A stretch of 64,000 nucleotides of DNA from Vicugna pacos (lineage: Eukaryota > Chordata > Mammalia > Artiodactyla > Camelidae), in NCBI RefSeq assembly GCF_048564905.1, contig NC_133010.1, forward strand, positions 15,234,282 through 15,298,281, given 5' to 3'. Shown one piece after another: positions 23,720 through 34,834 of this stretch. The translations under genes and the position numbers were made by a program. The notes below the pieces were generated by a model, which was not told the origin of the DNA, ran no database searches, and was given only the letters and a program-made list of their open reading frames with translations. How positions within the stretch are numbered: position 1 is the first letter of the stretch; each line of letters opens with the position of its first letter.

Positions 23720-25550
23720 ACACTTTGTAGGACACATGCCCATCTGCGGGGGAAAAGACAAGGGGCAGGAAACAATTTGAAAGATACTGGCTTACGTAGA
23801 CCTATGCTTTAAAAGACTGGGCTCCAGATCCTAGAAGAAGTAGGATGTAATTTTCCACAAACAGCTTCCACAAGGAATTCCAGGGAACAAGGCACTTCAA
23901 AACAACTCGGGCCTTGGAAAAGGAAACTAGAGAAGTTTGGTGATTTCACATGTAGAGTTCCTGAGAGGACTGAATGTGGATCACTGCCAGTTAGGGCGTA
24001 TGCCGCCTTGCTCAAGGACACGTTCATGTTGTTACCCACCTAGCACTCCTACTGACCCATGTCTAGATGAAAAACACTCTAAGGACGATACCTCCTTAGG
24101 TCAGAAGATGAAAGACTTGGGAGCACAGATGGTGCTGTCATCACACTGTCTTCCCGAGAGTTAGGACCTGAGAGAGAAAGACCTAAGATGTGAACAATGG
24201 ACTGTAAAGATGGTATCAGTAAGCAGGACCTTGATTTCTTGGGTAATGGAATTACATGTCAAAAATATGAGCTCATAGCCAGAGATGGAGTTCATCTCTT
24301 GAGGATAAGAAAAAAATTATTTTTACTAGAGCCTGGAGGACCTGTTTAAGAGGGCTTTGGGCTTTCATATAGATAAGTGAGGGAGGAAATGTAATAAATA
24401 TCAAGCAATGACTAGCAAATGAGCAAAGCACAAAGCAAGGGAAGATGTATGGTTTCGATGATGTCATGTAACATCACAGAACATCTGGTTGGGGTTATCC
24501 GGTTGCCCCGCTGGCCACTTGCCCAGGAATGTACCTTTCTGCTCGGAGGCTTTTGTGGCCTTGCAAAAACATTTGAAACAGTAGTCTGAAGAATGTAACA
24601 TGATTAATAGAAGATCAACTGCTATTGGTTTCCATGTAGAATACCTTTAGGCAGAAGACTGTTACTTGATACAAGAGGGTTCTACTCAGACATTATAAAG
24701 CATTTTCTGAGACTCAATAAGCAGTAGAATGCACCGTCCTAAAACATAAAAGCTAATCTTTTCCTAAATATTTGTTTTAAGGGGCATATCATCAGTAGAC
24801 ATAATACAGAATGGATGCACTAGGATTCACTGGATAACGTTTGCAAGTTCATTCTCCTTTCAGACAGTGACATACACCAGTGATACAAAGAACAGGGACA
24901 GTGACATCTTATTTTACAGAGGATCTGTCCTTTGGATGATTATAACATGTAACTATTTTGAGCCCTGTTTCCTGGTTCCTAAGTTTTCACCTCTGCCTAC
25001 AGTTTTCTTTGCTTAGAAGACTAATAATTAGCTCTGTAATGTTTAAAATTCACATATGTAATTATTCCTCTACATTCTTAAAACTCTAACAATTGTGTAG
25101 AAGTATTACATTGGAAAAAGAAATACATTTCATTTGGAGAGAACATACACACAGACACACACGTACAGGAATGTACATAAAAACTACCTTAAAGAGGCCG
25201 GAAGCAGGGGATTACTGTGCCTACCATAGAGCAGAAGTCAACTGGTACAACAGATTCAAAATCTTTACATGGATCATGATACTGTATCTTCTCTCTCTCA
25301 TGAAGAGTAATTAAATCAAGAAAATCAGCATGCATTGTTGTGTTGTTGAGTGTAAGAGCTGAGAAAAATTTTAAAGACATGAGGAAGGAGGTACTGGCAA
25401 TAAAAGAAAATTGAAATGATACAATTTTCAAGAAGATTGAGGAAAATAAATGGAGGGCTGTTCATATTACTCCAAATTTGATAGATAGCGATGTCCACTT
25501 TGTAGAGGTTGGTGAAATGATTCCAATTCTTGATGAGATTAGACTGCTAA
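23720..25550. other. Unassigned stretch
   Basis: The part at 23750-24190 is more balanced in composition and holds overlapping 75-76 codon frames on both strands, typical of old repeat or transposon sequence rather than a gene. I could not match it to a family. The remainder to 25550 shows nothing I can name. Confidence 0.35.
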
Positions 25551-25557
25551 TGCCACA

Positions 25558-26043
25558 TGTGATCATTAATTTTATGTGTCAACTTAACTAGGCCACGTTA
25601 CCCAAATATGTGGTCAAAAAGCAGTCTAGATGTTATTGTGAGGGTAATTTTTAGATTAGATGAACACTTAAATCAGTAGTCTTTGAGTAAAGCAGATTAC
25701 TCCTCATAATGTGGGTGAGCCTCGTCCAATAAGTTGAAGACCCTCAGAGGAAAAGATGGAGGTCTCCCAGGAAAGAGGGAATCCTGCAGCCAGGCTGCCT
25801 TGAGACTTGAACTGCAGCATCACTTTGGGTCTCCAACTGACCAGGTTGCCCTGCAGATTTTGGACTTGGTCGGTTCCCATACTCCTGAATGTGTGAGCCA
25901 ATTCCTTCAAGCTTCTCTCTCTGTGTCTCTTTCTCTCTTGTCTGTCTTTTCCCCTCTCCGTATATATCAAACATGTGTACATATTTACACACACACACAC
26001 AACCCACACATACCCTATTGGTTCTGTTTCTTTGACTAACATA
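25558..26043 (+). mobile_element. Solo LTR, mammalian ERVL/MaLR type
   Basis: The element starts 'tgtgatcattaattttatgt' and continues 'gtctagatgttattgtgagg', 'ctttgagtaaagcagattac', 'ataatgtgggtgagcctcgt', 'tgtgagccaattccttcaag', 'ctattggttctgtttctttg' and 'actaacata'. This is the complete order of a well-known mammalian solo LTR of about 480 bases. Flanking five-base repeats (ccaca at 25553, cccca at 26044) are nearly identical and may be the target duplication. No internal retroviral region is present. The frames at 25704-26049 on both strands are shadows. Old, shared across placental mammals. Confidence 0.8.
25987..26001. repeat. (AC)n microsatellite in the LTR
   Basis: A short AC run occupies the position where this LTR family normally carries a TA/CA-rich stretch. 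Confidence 0.85.
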
Positions 26044-26049
26044 CCCCAT

Positions 26050-27370
26050 CAGTAATTATTTTTGAATTCCAGTGGTTTTGTCACTATACTTACATCATTC
26101 TTGATATTGAAAAAAAAAACGTTTCATCAACCATTTCAGACACTAAGCTACCAGGTTTTCTTGTATGAGTGACAATACAATTCATATGTTTCTGATGCAT
26201 TTATTGCTACCCAAAAGTTTATGCCCAAGTTGGTTTAAGTAATACATGTACATTTTTCCTTGGAAATATGTTTTTTAAAAGGTAATGTTTTCTAACAGAT
26301 CCATATGCAGAGCTTAAAATTTGGTTCTTAATTCAGCTCTTCCAAGATATCCTTTGATTCCAAAGCTGACAAATCTCCTTAATATTGAAAAAACTAACTA
26401 CCACCAATGGTGTTCTTGCATGATAAAGTATATATACTGAGTCTGAGTTAGGAGAAAAAATCTATTGTTAAAAAGCTGTGTGTGTGTGTGTATCAGATTT
26501 TATATATATATATATAAACACTTTTACTATATGCATTTGATACAAATATGTAACTTTAAAAAGTATATATTTCAAAGTATAAACATGTCATGGGTAAATT
26601 AAATCTGAGACCAAGCCATACTCTTTTCCACAAATGAACTTATTTTTCAGAAGGAAAGCTTCCTATTCTCCCCTAGCCATTCAAGTAGTATGCTGAATGC
26701 AGGCCAAAGTGTCAATAAAAAAAGTGCCTTTTTGCAGAATGCCTCGTACGAAGTATCAAGCAGTGAAAGGTTGCCAGCTGACATTAGGGGAAAAGAGTAA
26801 TTTTCTAAGAAAAATGTTTTTGCAATTTAAGTTTATTCTATATTTCATGAGATTATTTCAATAGAGTGGTATCTGAAGAAGTAATAGCAAGCAAATATCC
26901 AGGAAATTATTGATGGTTTAAAACCTTTTTTGTTCTCTTCTAGACTAAAGACATCTGGGGAAAGAAAAATAACATGCCAATGCTTTTACTGTCTTCCCAA
27001 TAGCAGACTGGAAATTTCTGAGTAGGTCTTGTTCTTAAGTGTCTTGCTTTATTTATTATCATTGTGTGTCACCATAGCATCGTATAGAGCATGACGTGCT
27101 GTGAATAGGGGAGAAAATAGTATCGGTCCTAAATATTTGGGAAGGAGAAGCTTCGGTTAACCAGCGTGGTCTTTTTTCTTATATTAATATCCCTTGGAAG
27201 CCTGATAGATGTGGATCGGCTTCTTCAGCCCCACACCCCACCAAAGTCCACTCTTAGGATGTTATTAATGTAGTTAAATTTCCAACTCACTTATTTCAAA
27301 GGGCGGGTATAACATATGTCATTAAAAAAAAAAAAAAGATCAAGTGGTGACTGTCTCTCCTCCAACCTAT
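26050..27370. other. No recognised feature apart from microsatellites
   Basis: Contains a (TG)n run at 26477-26491 and an (AT)n run at 26500-26516, plus an A run near 27327. No gene or named repeat is recognised. Confidence 0.4.
26477..26516. repeat. (TG)n then (AT)n compound microsatellite
   Basis: About seven TG units, a short spacer (atcagatttt) and about eight AT units. Compound dinucleotide repeats like this are often length-variable. Confidence 0.9.
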
Positions 27371-27374
27371 TATA

Positions 27375-27740
27375 ATTATTTTGGATCCTGAAGATGGTCA
27401 AAAAGTTTACACATCTGTTATTCCTAATGAGAACAGTGCCACTGCTTGTAATCAACTCCACAATGCTAAAGGAAAGACAATGAAATTCCTCCATGGCCAT
27501 GTTTGTCAGGAAGACATTCCCCTTCCAATTCCTGCATGGTTGCATCGCCAGGAAACCCCTGGTGATGTGCAGAGTCCTAGCTGCGAGGGAGCCTGGATAT
27601 GTAGTCTTCAGCTTTTGTGCTTATCCAGAGTATTGGCTACCAACACCCAAAAGAGAGATGAATCAAGATGGAATGGCCATCAGATGCTGGAGGGAGATTA
27701 GGGAGTTGCTAGAAGGGATACTGAGGGAGTGATAGCCATG
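27375..27740 (+). other. Possible old interspersed repeat, family unknown
   Basis: 'gtcaggaagacattcccctt' (27506) and 'gcctggatatgtagtcttca' (27591) resemble phrases I associate with a dispersed mammalian repeat ('ggctgggaaatgtagtcttt'). The 106-codon plus frame (27381-27701) has no domain I recognise. Treated as likely repeat-derived. Confidence 0.35.
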
Positions 27741-27744
27741 CTTT

Positions 27745-29950
27745 CTCTGAATGTTTTTACGAATTTGACAAAACTCTCTCTCGTAGATCACATAGATTAA
27801 CTGTATTATTCTCAGACCAACAATTACGTATTTTACACTGCATTATAATAGCTGCCCTTTTGCTCTTAAAAATAATTGTCTTAAGAGTGTGACACAGGAA
27901 ACAAACTGAAAAACATCTATGTTAATATTTTATCTGCTTGTGTTGGAGATTTCTTTCAGTCAATTGTTAGAACTACTAAATCCTGAAACTTACCAATGAG
28001 TCTTTATGCTTTTTTTTTTATTAAATGACTTTTTTTTAAATTAGTTTTCACATAAGAAATGACAGTATTTCCATGCTAGGCAACATGAAGTCATTTATAG
28101 TCAATTTAGCTCATGCCATTTATAATCAAACAGACAACTGCACTTCACATCCAAAGTTATTTATTACAGGAACTGAACAACATAATCTACAATCTGATGT
28201 AAGGGATCTGTCATAAATTTTAAACTTTATAACATATGAGTACACATGTGAGGGCAAACCAGTTTGATTTATAAAAGTTTTTAAAATAAAATAAATTGTG
28301 AGATATTTGTATATGAAAAATCTCATGGTTGCATAATTGGCTGAGTTAATCATATTTTCCTGCAGCATATAACCACTTTGCCCTGCAAGCATCATTGTTC
28401 CTTTCACGTATCAATCATTCTTCGCTCCATTTACCTACTCGGAGACCAGGATATGTGTGCCCTTTCACCTCAAGCCCATCCAGTTGTTGTCACTGATGAA
28501 TATCATTGGTTAGACTGAAAATGTCACTTGTGGAGCTGGTCAAATGTAGTGATTTGCATTTGCTTGCATAGAAAGAAGAACTCCACTTACAAAGCTGAGG
28601 AGTGAAACACAGTAGCATTTTTTTTCCCCAGAACTGTAATTGTCTTGAGCGTTAGGCCACATATTTTTTCCATCTCATTTTTGTACACACTCTGTCATGC
28701 ATGCTTCAGTATTTGTGATCAGTCTGAAAATTACAGGCACAAGTATATTAAACTTCCCCTTACCCCTCTCTAAAATGACAGCAAACAAAAAACAAAACAC
28801 AAAAAGAGAGAGAGAGAGAGAAAGAAGGCATTTTTGTGCTTCTTGATCTCATAATTTTCAAAAAGTTCTTGTTTTAAAGATTTATCTGCACTGGATTTAA
28901 ATGACTTCTGTAGCTTCTAAATAGGATCTATTCCCGAACTGGTTCCATAAATAATTTTGTCTGCTAGGGATTTTCTCCTGGTATTTAGAGAAGTAGAGAC
29001 ATATTTTGTATTAACTGATTATTTTTGTCTTTAGAAAAACCTCACAGAATGTTGTGTTTCACAGTATATTGAAACGTAAAACAGTTTGTTTTTACCAAAA
29101 AGTGTAGCTGTTGTTGGTTAACACCTCATCAGTGAATTTCACAGACAGATGTTATGTTTCCTTTCTGCACACTAAAACCTAGGGTTTTTAGGACTAAAGA
29201 TCTTGGTCCTGTCACATTAAACTATGACAGGCCCTGAGCCATCCAGCTGATAGCAAGACTCAAACAGCTTTATTTACTTCGGAATATACTGGAGGGGTTG
29301 GAGAGTGGGGGAGACCATGAACATTTTAATTTGAGCCAGCTGTGAAGCTCCCAGAGCATCCCTCTGCAGTCAGTGCCGGGCTAAGATTAAACCAGGCAAA
29401 GTGCCTGAAGAGATACTGAATGGGTTTGATATAAATTACATTGTCCTGCTGGTTTGAAAGTACACATTACTGGAGTCATTAACCATAACCATCCTCGATT
29501 ACAAGACTGAACGCCTGCATACAGCAGCCCCGGAAAGGCAGCCATTGTTTTTGTACAATGTCCGTAATCTGTAAGGATGTTGCCTCCCTCGCTGGACTTG
29601 AATCCACCTCCTCTCTGCTGTCCTGCCGTCCCAGTTTCTCAGGTTCATCCCTCAAATAGTGAAATTTGTTAAAGTATGTTCCGTCCTCTGGCAATTCAGT
29701 ATTGTTGAAGATACTATTTTATCTTATTCCAGGCTACAAAATGTGTGTTAGTTACGACAAGTTTCAGCTTAGCTCTAGTTTATACTATTAGTTTGGTTCA
29801 TGTCTAATGATTATGCAATCAGACCATAGAACTTTGTATCACGACCTGGTAGTAAAAGAGAGAAACAAATGGGAAACTTGCTTTATAACTATAATATCGC
29901 AGTCAGAATCTCTATGCTACCAGTTAAGGCTGATCTAAACAAGAGTTCGG
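27745..29950. other. No recognised gene; one candidate conserved stretch
   Basis: About 2.2 kb lacking a named repeat except the GA run at 28806. The part at 29210-29460 is non-repetitive and balanced (cagctgatagcaagactcaa; gccgggctaagattaaacca) and could be conserved regulatory DNA. This is inferred from composition only. Confidence 0.4.
28806..28822. repeat. (GA)n microsatellite
   Basis: About eight GA units inside an A-rich stretch. Confidence 0.9.
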
Positions 29951-29954
29951 GGGT

Positions 29955-30640
29955 ATATGTATTTTTTAACTTTTCTTTTGAAACAATTTCAGACTACTGT
30001 AGTAAAAAAGAACAGAAAAGTACAAAAATAGTACAAAGAAGTCTCATGTACCTTTCAGGCACATTCCACGAATGTTAACATGTTTTCACACATGCTTCAT
30101 CATTCTCTCTGTCTCTTTTTCTATACCTAAGCTTCTATCTAAGTGTGTGTTGATATTTTCACATTTCCACAAGCTTCACATCTTACACATAAATACCCCT
30201 TTACCTCTAAATACATCCGTACATTTATAAATTCAGTATATTTATTAAAAGGACATTCCTTTACATAGCCAGAATTCAGGTATGAAAAGGAGTAAAATAA
30301 CATTGATAATGCAGTATTGTCTAATCTCTGGACCATATTCAGACTCTGCCAGGTGTGCCACTAAGGTCCTTTTCTATTCTTGGATCCAATTTCAGGAGAC
30401 ATTCTACCTTTAGTTATCATATCTGTCAGACTTAACATTGCATGATATTACTGAAGCATTCAGGCCAGTTATCTTTTAGAATGTTTCAGAGTTTGAGTTT
30501 GGCTAATTATTCCATATTATTAGACGCAGGTTACGTAGTTTCTGCAAGAACCCAGCAGATACACTATGTCCTTCTCTGTACATCCTGTCAGGAGGCACCG
30601 TGTACTGATTTGTCTCATTATCGATGATGTGCGTGTCCAG
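29955..30640 (+). mobile_element. Old L1-related non-coding repeat
   Basis: The order 'gaaacaatttcagactactg', 'aaaaatagtacaaagaagtc', 'cattccacgaatgttaacat', 'aaggtccttttctattcttg', 'gatccaatttcaggagacat', 'caggccagttatcttttaga' and 'tgcaagaacccagcagatac' matches a dispersed mammalian sequence that I associate with old L1 untranslated regions. Orientation and subfamily are not certain. It is non-coding. Confidence 0.5.
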
Positions 30641-30644
30641 CTAT

Positions 30645-31055
30645 GATTTAAGGTTGTGTGTGCTCTTGCTCATGGCTAAGACTGCGGCTGAAGTACGGAG
30701 ATTACATGCTGGGATTTCGTGTTTTTTCCCTTTACTTAGAAAGTAATCTGTAGTTTTGGATTTTTTTCTGTCTTTGGACCACATTATTTTTGTGTAATTT
30801 TCTTTGGTCTTCTTGTTTTTCTGCATTGTTTATGGAGTAACTGTGGGGCAACATAGATTTAAGTGGCTGCCATTTTCCATGGTTATGTTCGAAGTATGAG
30901 TGGGTCTAATTTAATAGCAAATATTTAAAATGATTAGTATAATTACATATCTGTGTTTAAACGGTTTATGTTTTGCACTTGGAATTTTTTCCGGTCAAAA
31001 AAATACTAGACACTATGAGTAATGCTTGAGATACTTGCGGTTTGAGGGAAATAGT
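30645..31055. other. No recognised feature
   Basis: About 400 AT-rich bases between two L1-related pieces, with nothing recognised. Confidence 0.4.
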
Positions 31056-31061
31056 CATATC

Positions 31062-31855
31062 CTTTATTTTTTGATTAAAGTATCATTGACTTATGATATT
31101 ATATTAGTTTCAGCTGTACAAGATAGTGATTCAATATTTTATACATAATGCACCGTGCAAGGTTATTACAATAGCATTGACTATATTTTCTGTGCCGTGT
31201 AGTGCATTCCTGTGACTTATTTATTGTGCAATGGTAGTCTGTACCTCTTAGCCCCTTTCCCTATTTTGCTCCTCCCCTCATCTCTCTCCTCTTCACCCCA
31301 GTAACCACTAGCTTGTTCTCTGTATCTTTGAGTCTCTTTCTGTTTTGTTATATTTGTTCTTTGTTTTATTTTTTAGATCCCACATGTAAATGAAAACAGT
31401 GTCTTCCTCTGTCTGACTTATTCACTAAGCATAGTATCCTTCAGGTCCATCCATGTTGTTGAAGTGGCAAGATTTCATTTCTTTTTATAACTGATATTCT
31501 GTTGTATAGCACAGGTTGTGTGTCCATTCATCTATCAGTGGACACATGTTGCTTCCGTATTTGACTGTTGTAAATAATGCTGCAGTGAACATTAGGGTGC
31601 ATAATGCATTTTTGAATTAGTGTTTTTGTTTTCTTCTGATAAATACACAGAAGTGGAATAGCTGGGCCATATGCTAGTTTTATTTTTCATTTTTTGAGGA
31701 ACCTCCATATTGTTCTCCATAGTGATTGTACCAATTTCCATTCCTACCAATAGTGTATGTGGGTTCCCTTTTTCTCCACATCCTCGCCAACACTTGTTAT
31801 TTCTTGTCTTTTTGATGATGGCCATTCTGACAGATGTGAGGATATCATGGGAACT
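31062..31855 (-). mobile_element. Lineage-specific L1 3' end (even-toed ungulate type), 5'-truncated
   Basis: The plus strand begins with the T-rich complement of the A tail and the 3' UTR phrase 'agtttcagctgtacaagata' (31108), typical of cetartiodactyl L1. It continues through 'caggtccatccatgttgttg' (31443), 'aatgctgcagtgaacattag' (31578), 'tagctgggccatatgctagt' (31658), 'cctcgccaacacttgttatt' (31783) and 'gatggccattctgacagatg' (31818), all antisense to the end of L1 ORF2. Similarity to the consensus is clearly higher than for other L1 copies here, so it is the youngest L1. It stops abruptly at about 31855 against an MLT1 end, consistent with 5' truncation on insertion. The 92-codon minus frame at 31592-31870 is a decayed ORF2 piece. 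Confidence 0.88.
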
Positions 31856-31923
31856 GTGAGAAATAAACATCTGTTTTTATAAATCACCCTGTCTGTGGTA
31901 CTTAGTCCAAACTGACTAAGACA
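31856..31923 (+). mobile_element. MLT1 (MaLR) LTR 3' end fragment
   Basis: 'actgtgagaaataaacatct', then 'cctgtctgtggtacttagtc' and the terminal 'actgactaagaca' is the 3' end of an MLT1-type LTR. Only the last 70 bases remain. The 5' part is not seen on the far side of the neighbouring L1. Confidence 0.7.
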
Positions 31924-32179
31924 TCTGGCTAAGTAATTTATCTATTCTGTTATTTAGAATAAATTCTCTAAGCTACTAATGATGCAGGAAATCCCATATA
32001 AAATGGAAGACTCTTCTTTTAGGAAAACTAAAACAGAATAATTGAGCATACTTCTGAAATGTTGAGCAGTAATCTTCAGCAGTAGTTATCATATTCTGGG
32101 ATAGATAGAATTTTTTCACTACCATCTGCATAAATATTACTTGGAATTCCCTTTTCCAACTGATCTGAATAATAATGGC

Positions 32180-32375
32180 TGCAGTTAGCTACTTACTTTA
32201 CGGGTTTACCACATGCCAAGCCGTTCCTGACTAATTTAAATATGCAGACATATTGTTATTCTTACAATGCCCTATAATTTTGGTTCTAGTGTCATACCGG
32301 TTTTAAAGGTGAGGAAACTGAAGCAAAGAGTTTAAATAACTTGTCTGAGGTTATCCAGCTAGTGAGTGGATGAAA
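32180..32375 (-). mobile_element. MIR SINE
   Basis: Antisense MIR: 'tttaccacatgccaagccgt', 'ggtgaggaaactgaagcaaa gag' (32309) and 'taacttgtctgaggttatcc agctagtgagtgg'. The core and tRNA-related parts are in the expected order. Confidence 0.75.
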
Positions 32376-32379
32376 AAAA

Positions 32380-33420
32380 AATCACCATATAAGCAAAGCA
32401 GGCATTTATAGCAGAAAATGACCTAGTTACTAAGACATATTTAGATTTTAGCTTCGGTGTTCATGCCCTTTGACCAGCACATTGAAAACTGTCGTATATA
32501 ACTTGGGAATTTGTTACATGCACATCTGACATATATACAGAAAGCTTAATATTTTAAACAGCCGTTAAAAATTCCTAACAAAAACAATGTTGGAAAACAA
32601 CAAATTAACAATTCCCTGTTGAACATTTTTGGATTTTACATTTTGCTTGCAGTGTTTGATTGATAAAACTCACACTTTAGAGATGAAAATGCCACAAGTA
32701 TAATATGCATTAAAAATAACCTTCCCTACCTGATTGTATAAGTAGTAACGCAGATGGCCTTTATTTTCAATTTGTAAGTTAATTTCAAAAGTTACCCCAC
32801 CTTTGATTTCTGAATACTCTTAATCAGGTCATTCTCGCCCCTGGATTGAATGTCTACACATTGTACAGGCCACTTGTACTTCAGTGAAATGCGAGTGGCA
32901 ATCCTTTAAAGACAGTTGAACTTAACAAAATTTGGTATTTTCAAATTGGGTGATATGCTACAGTCTTGCCAGAGTGACACAAATAGAATGACAAAAATAA
33001 TAAAAACAAGTTTAATTAGATGTTTACAAAAATTACTCAAATGTCAGGCAGTGATTCTGTTCTAAAGCAGGAGGCCTAGGAATCCAGGATGGGGAATTCC
33101 TGGGAAAGGTCTCGCAGCGTCGGAGTAGCGTCAAACTGCTAAAGACGCAATGGGAAGTTGTAAGCAAATCTTACCACCCTCAGACCTTAGGGGAAAGGCT
33201 AATAATGCCTGATGGAGGAAAGTGTTTGGAAAAAAGCTATTTTTATAACTGAAAGAAATGCATGGTCAAATTAAAGGAGAAAACATAATTAGAATGAATC
33301 ATAGGCATTCTGTGCACATCGGTAAGCTATCTTGTAGCACTATTTCCCCTCTTCTCAACATCTGTTTTTTTACTGTATGGAATAAAAATTGTAAATGTTT
33401 TTGAAGCTTACATCATTAGA
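32380..33420. other. No recognised feature
   Basis: About 1 kb with no recognised gene or repeat. A small CpG cluster lies near 33108-33150 (tctcgcagcgtcggagtagc). Confidence 0.4.
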
Positions 33421-33424
33421 AAAA

Positions 33425-33594
33425 TGTAGCCCGCAGGGCTCTTGCCCCAGATCATTTTAGGTGTTTATTAGAAGTGGAACTTTTTACATTCTACCCCAGA
33501 CCTGCTGAACAAGACTCAAAGAAGCCGAGTCTAGACAGGTGTTGATTTAAAGCATCAGGGGTGAATTCTGCACGTCTGAAGATTTGAGCCACTG
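33425..33594 (-). mobile_element. MER5A-like hAT-Charlie DNA transposon
   Basis: The central 'ctaccccagacctgctgaac' (33492) and the terminal 'gatttgagccactg' (ending 33594) are typical of the non-autonomous MER5A element, here in reverse. The left inverted repeat is too diverged to fix the boundary. Non-coding and ancient. Confidence 0.65.
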
Positions 33595-33599
33595 GAATA

Positions 33600-34650
33600 G
33601 AGACTATATATGACCCAGAGAAAATAAAAATATTATTATTCTTATTCATGGTTTAGGCTCAGTTAAAAGGTTGAGCAAAATCCTGGTGGTTGAAATTGTA
33701 TGCTAAGAGAGGCAGGGATGGCAGCATCACCATTACTTTTCAGGATGCACCACCTTGGCTTACTGCTTCCTTCCCAGGTTAGATCAGCACATTCAAAAGC
33801 CCCAAAACCTAGTGCAGAGAAAGGGACAGGAGTAAAGAGAAGAAGAGACACATGAGGAAAGAGGAGGAACAATACATGTATCTATTTGTTTAAAATTTAA
33901 ACTGCAGGAATTGCAACAGTAAATTATGAAGTGATAAAATTATCACAATAATACAGAAAAATGTAGTGTAGTTTTTTTTTCAGACTACTAGTCTAGAAAA
34001 AGATAAATGAATGAATATATGAATTATATAAGACATATTCACATATATGGTAATAAAACCAAATATTTCTGAGTTCAGTTTTCTCATCCCCGTTGACTCC
34101 AGTATTAACACCCAGACGCCAATATTCACTCCCACTCCATCTTCCTTTTTCAAAGTAAATGCCAGAAATGAATGCGACTCACCACATCTCCTTGCTGAAA
34201 GTAAGCACTGGCCAGAACTAAAATGCCGAATTGCATCAAATACCTCTAGAATCCTGGAAGCCCATTACATTCAGATCTTCTGGGGCTTCACCAAGACAAT
34301 GTCTGGCCTCTCCTTTCCCTCTTACTGTCATCAGTGGCCATCCTCACACCATCATCATTCCTCCCATTGCGGTGTGCCTTTTGATTTCCTTGAGCGCTAT
34401 TACTCACGTTCAACCATAAGCTTTGCATCCTGATGCAAAGCCTTTGATGCGAACACAAGAGATACTAAACCACAGATTATCCATTGGGAAAGAAACACAA
34501 ACTATTCATTCTAAGCCAAATAAATCAACATTCAGTGACGCCTCATTAGTACCCTATAAATAAGTAAATACCGTAGTGGGGTTTTTTTCATGACTTTTTT
34601 TTTGATGGTGAATATTTTCTTAACAATAATAACAAAAGCTTGTATCTATA
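33600..34650. other. No convincing gene; longest open frame of the window
   Basis: Holds the 128-codon plus frame at 34047-34433, with an overlapping 62-codon frame. It has a His-rich part (HHHHSSHC, near residue 100) but no domain, signal peptide or splice context. One or more frames this long are expected by chance in 64 kb. I do not call a gene. Confidence 0.45.
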
Positions 34651-34654
34651 TAGT

Positions 34655-34830
34655 GTGTGACAGTTTTACAAGTACTTTCAGCGATGCTTACGTATTTGAT
34701 CCAAAATAGAACCATGTGAGGGAATGCGTTATCAGCATTTCTCAAATAAGGAAAATGAATAGGCTATTTCTCTTAGTTCACACAGGTATTAGGCATAATT
34801 ATTCTTTATTCAAAATCAGATTCCAAACCC
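34655..34830 (-). mobile_element. MIR SINE
   Basis: Antisense MIR: 'ttacaagtactttcagcgat', 'gaaccatgtgagggaatgcg', 'caaataaggaaaatgaatag' and 'agttcacacaggtattaggc'. The order matches but the copy is well diverged. Confidence 0.6.
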
Positions 34831-34834
34831 AGAA

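Noticed and set aside
25704-26049. Three overlapping 101-112 codon frames on both strands
   Set aside because: All lie within the LTR at 25558-26043.
34047-34433. Longest non-repeat open frame (128 codons, His-rich part)
   Set aside because: No domain, start context or splice support; a simple estimate with 3 stops per 64 codons gives several frames of this length by chance in 64 kb.
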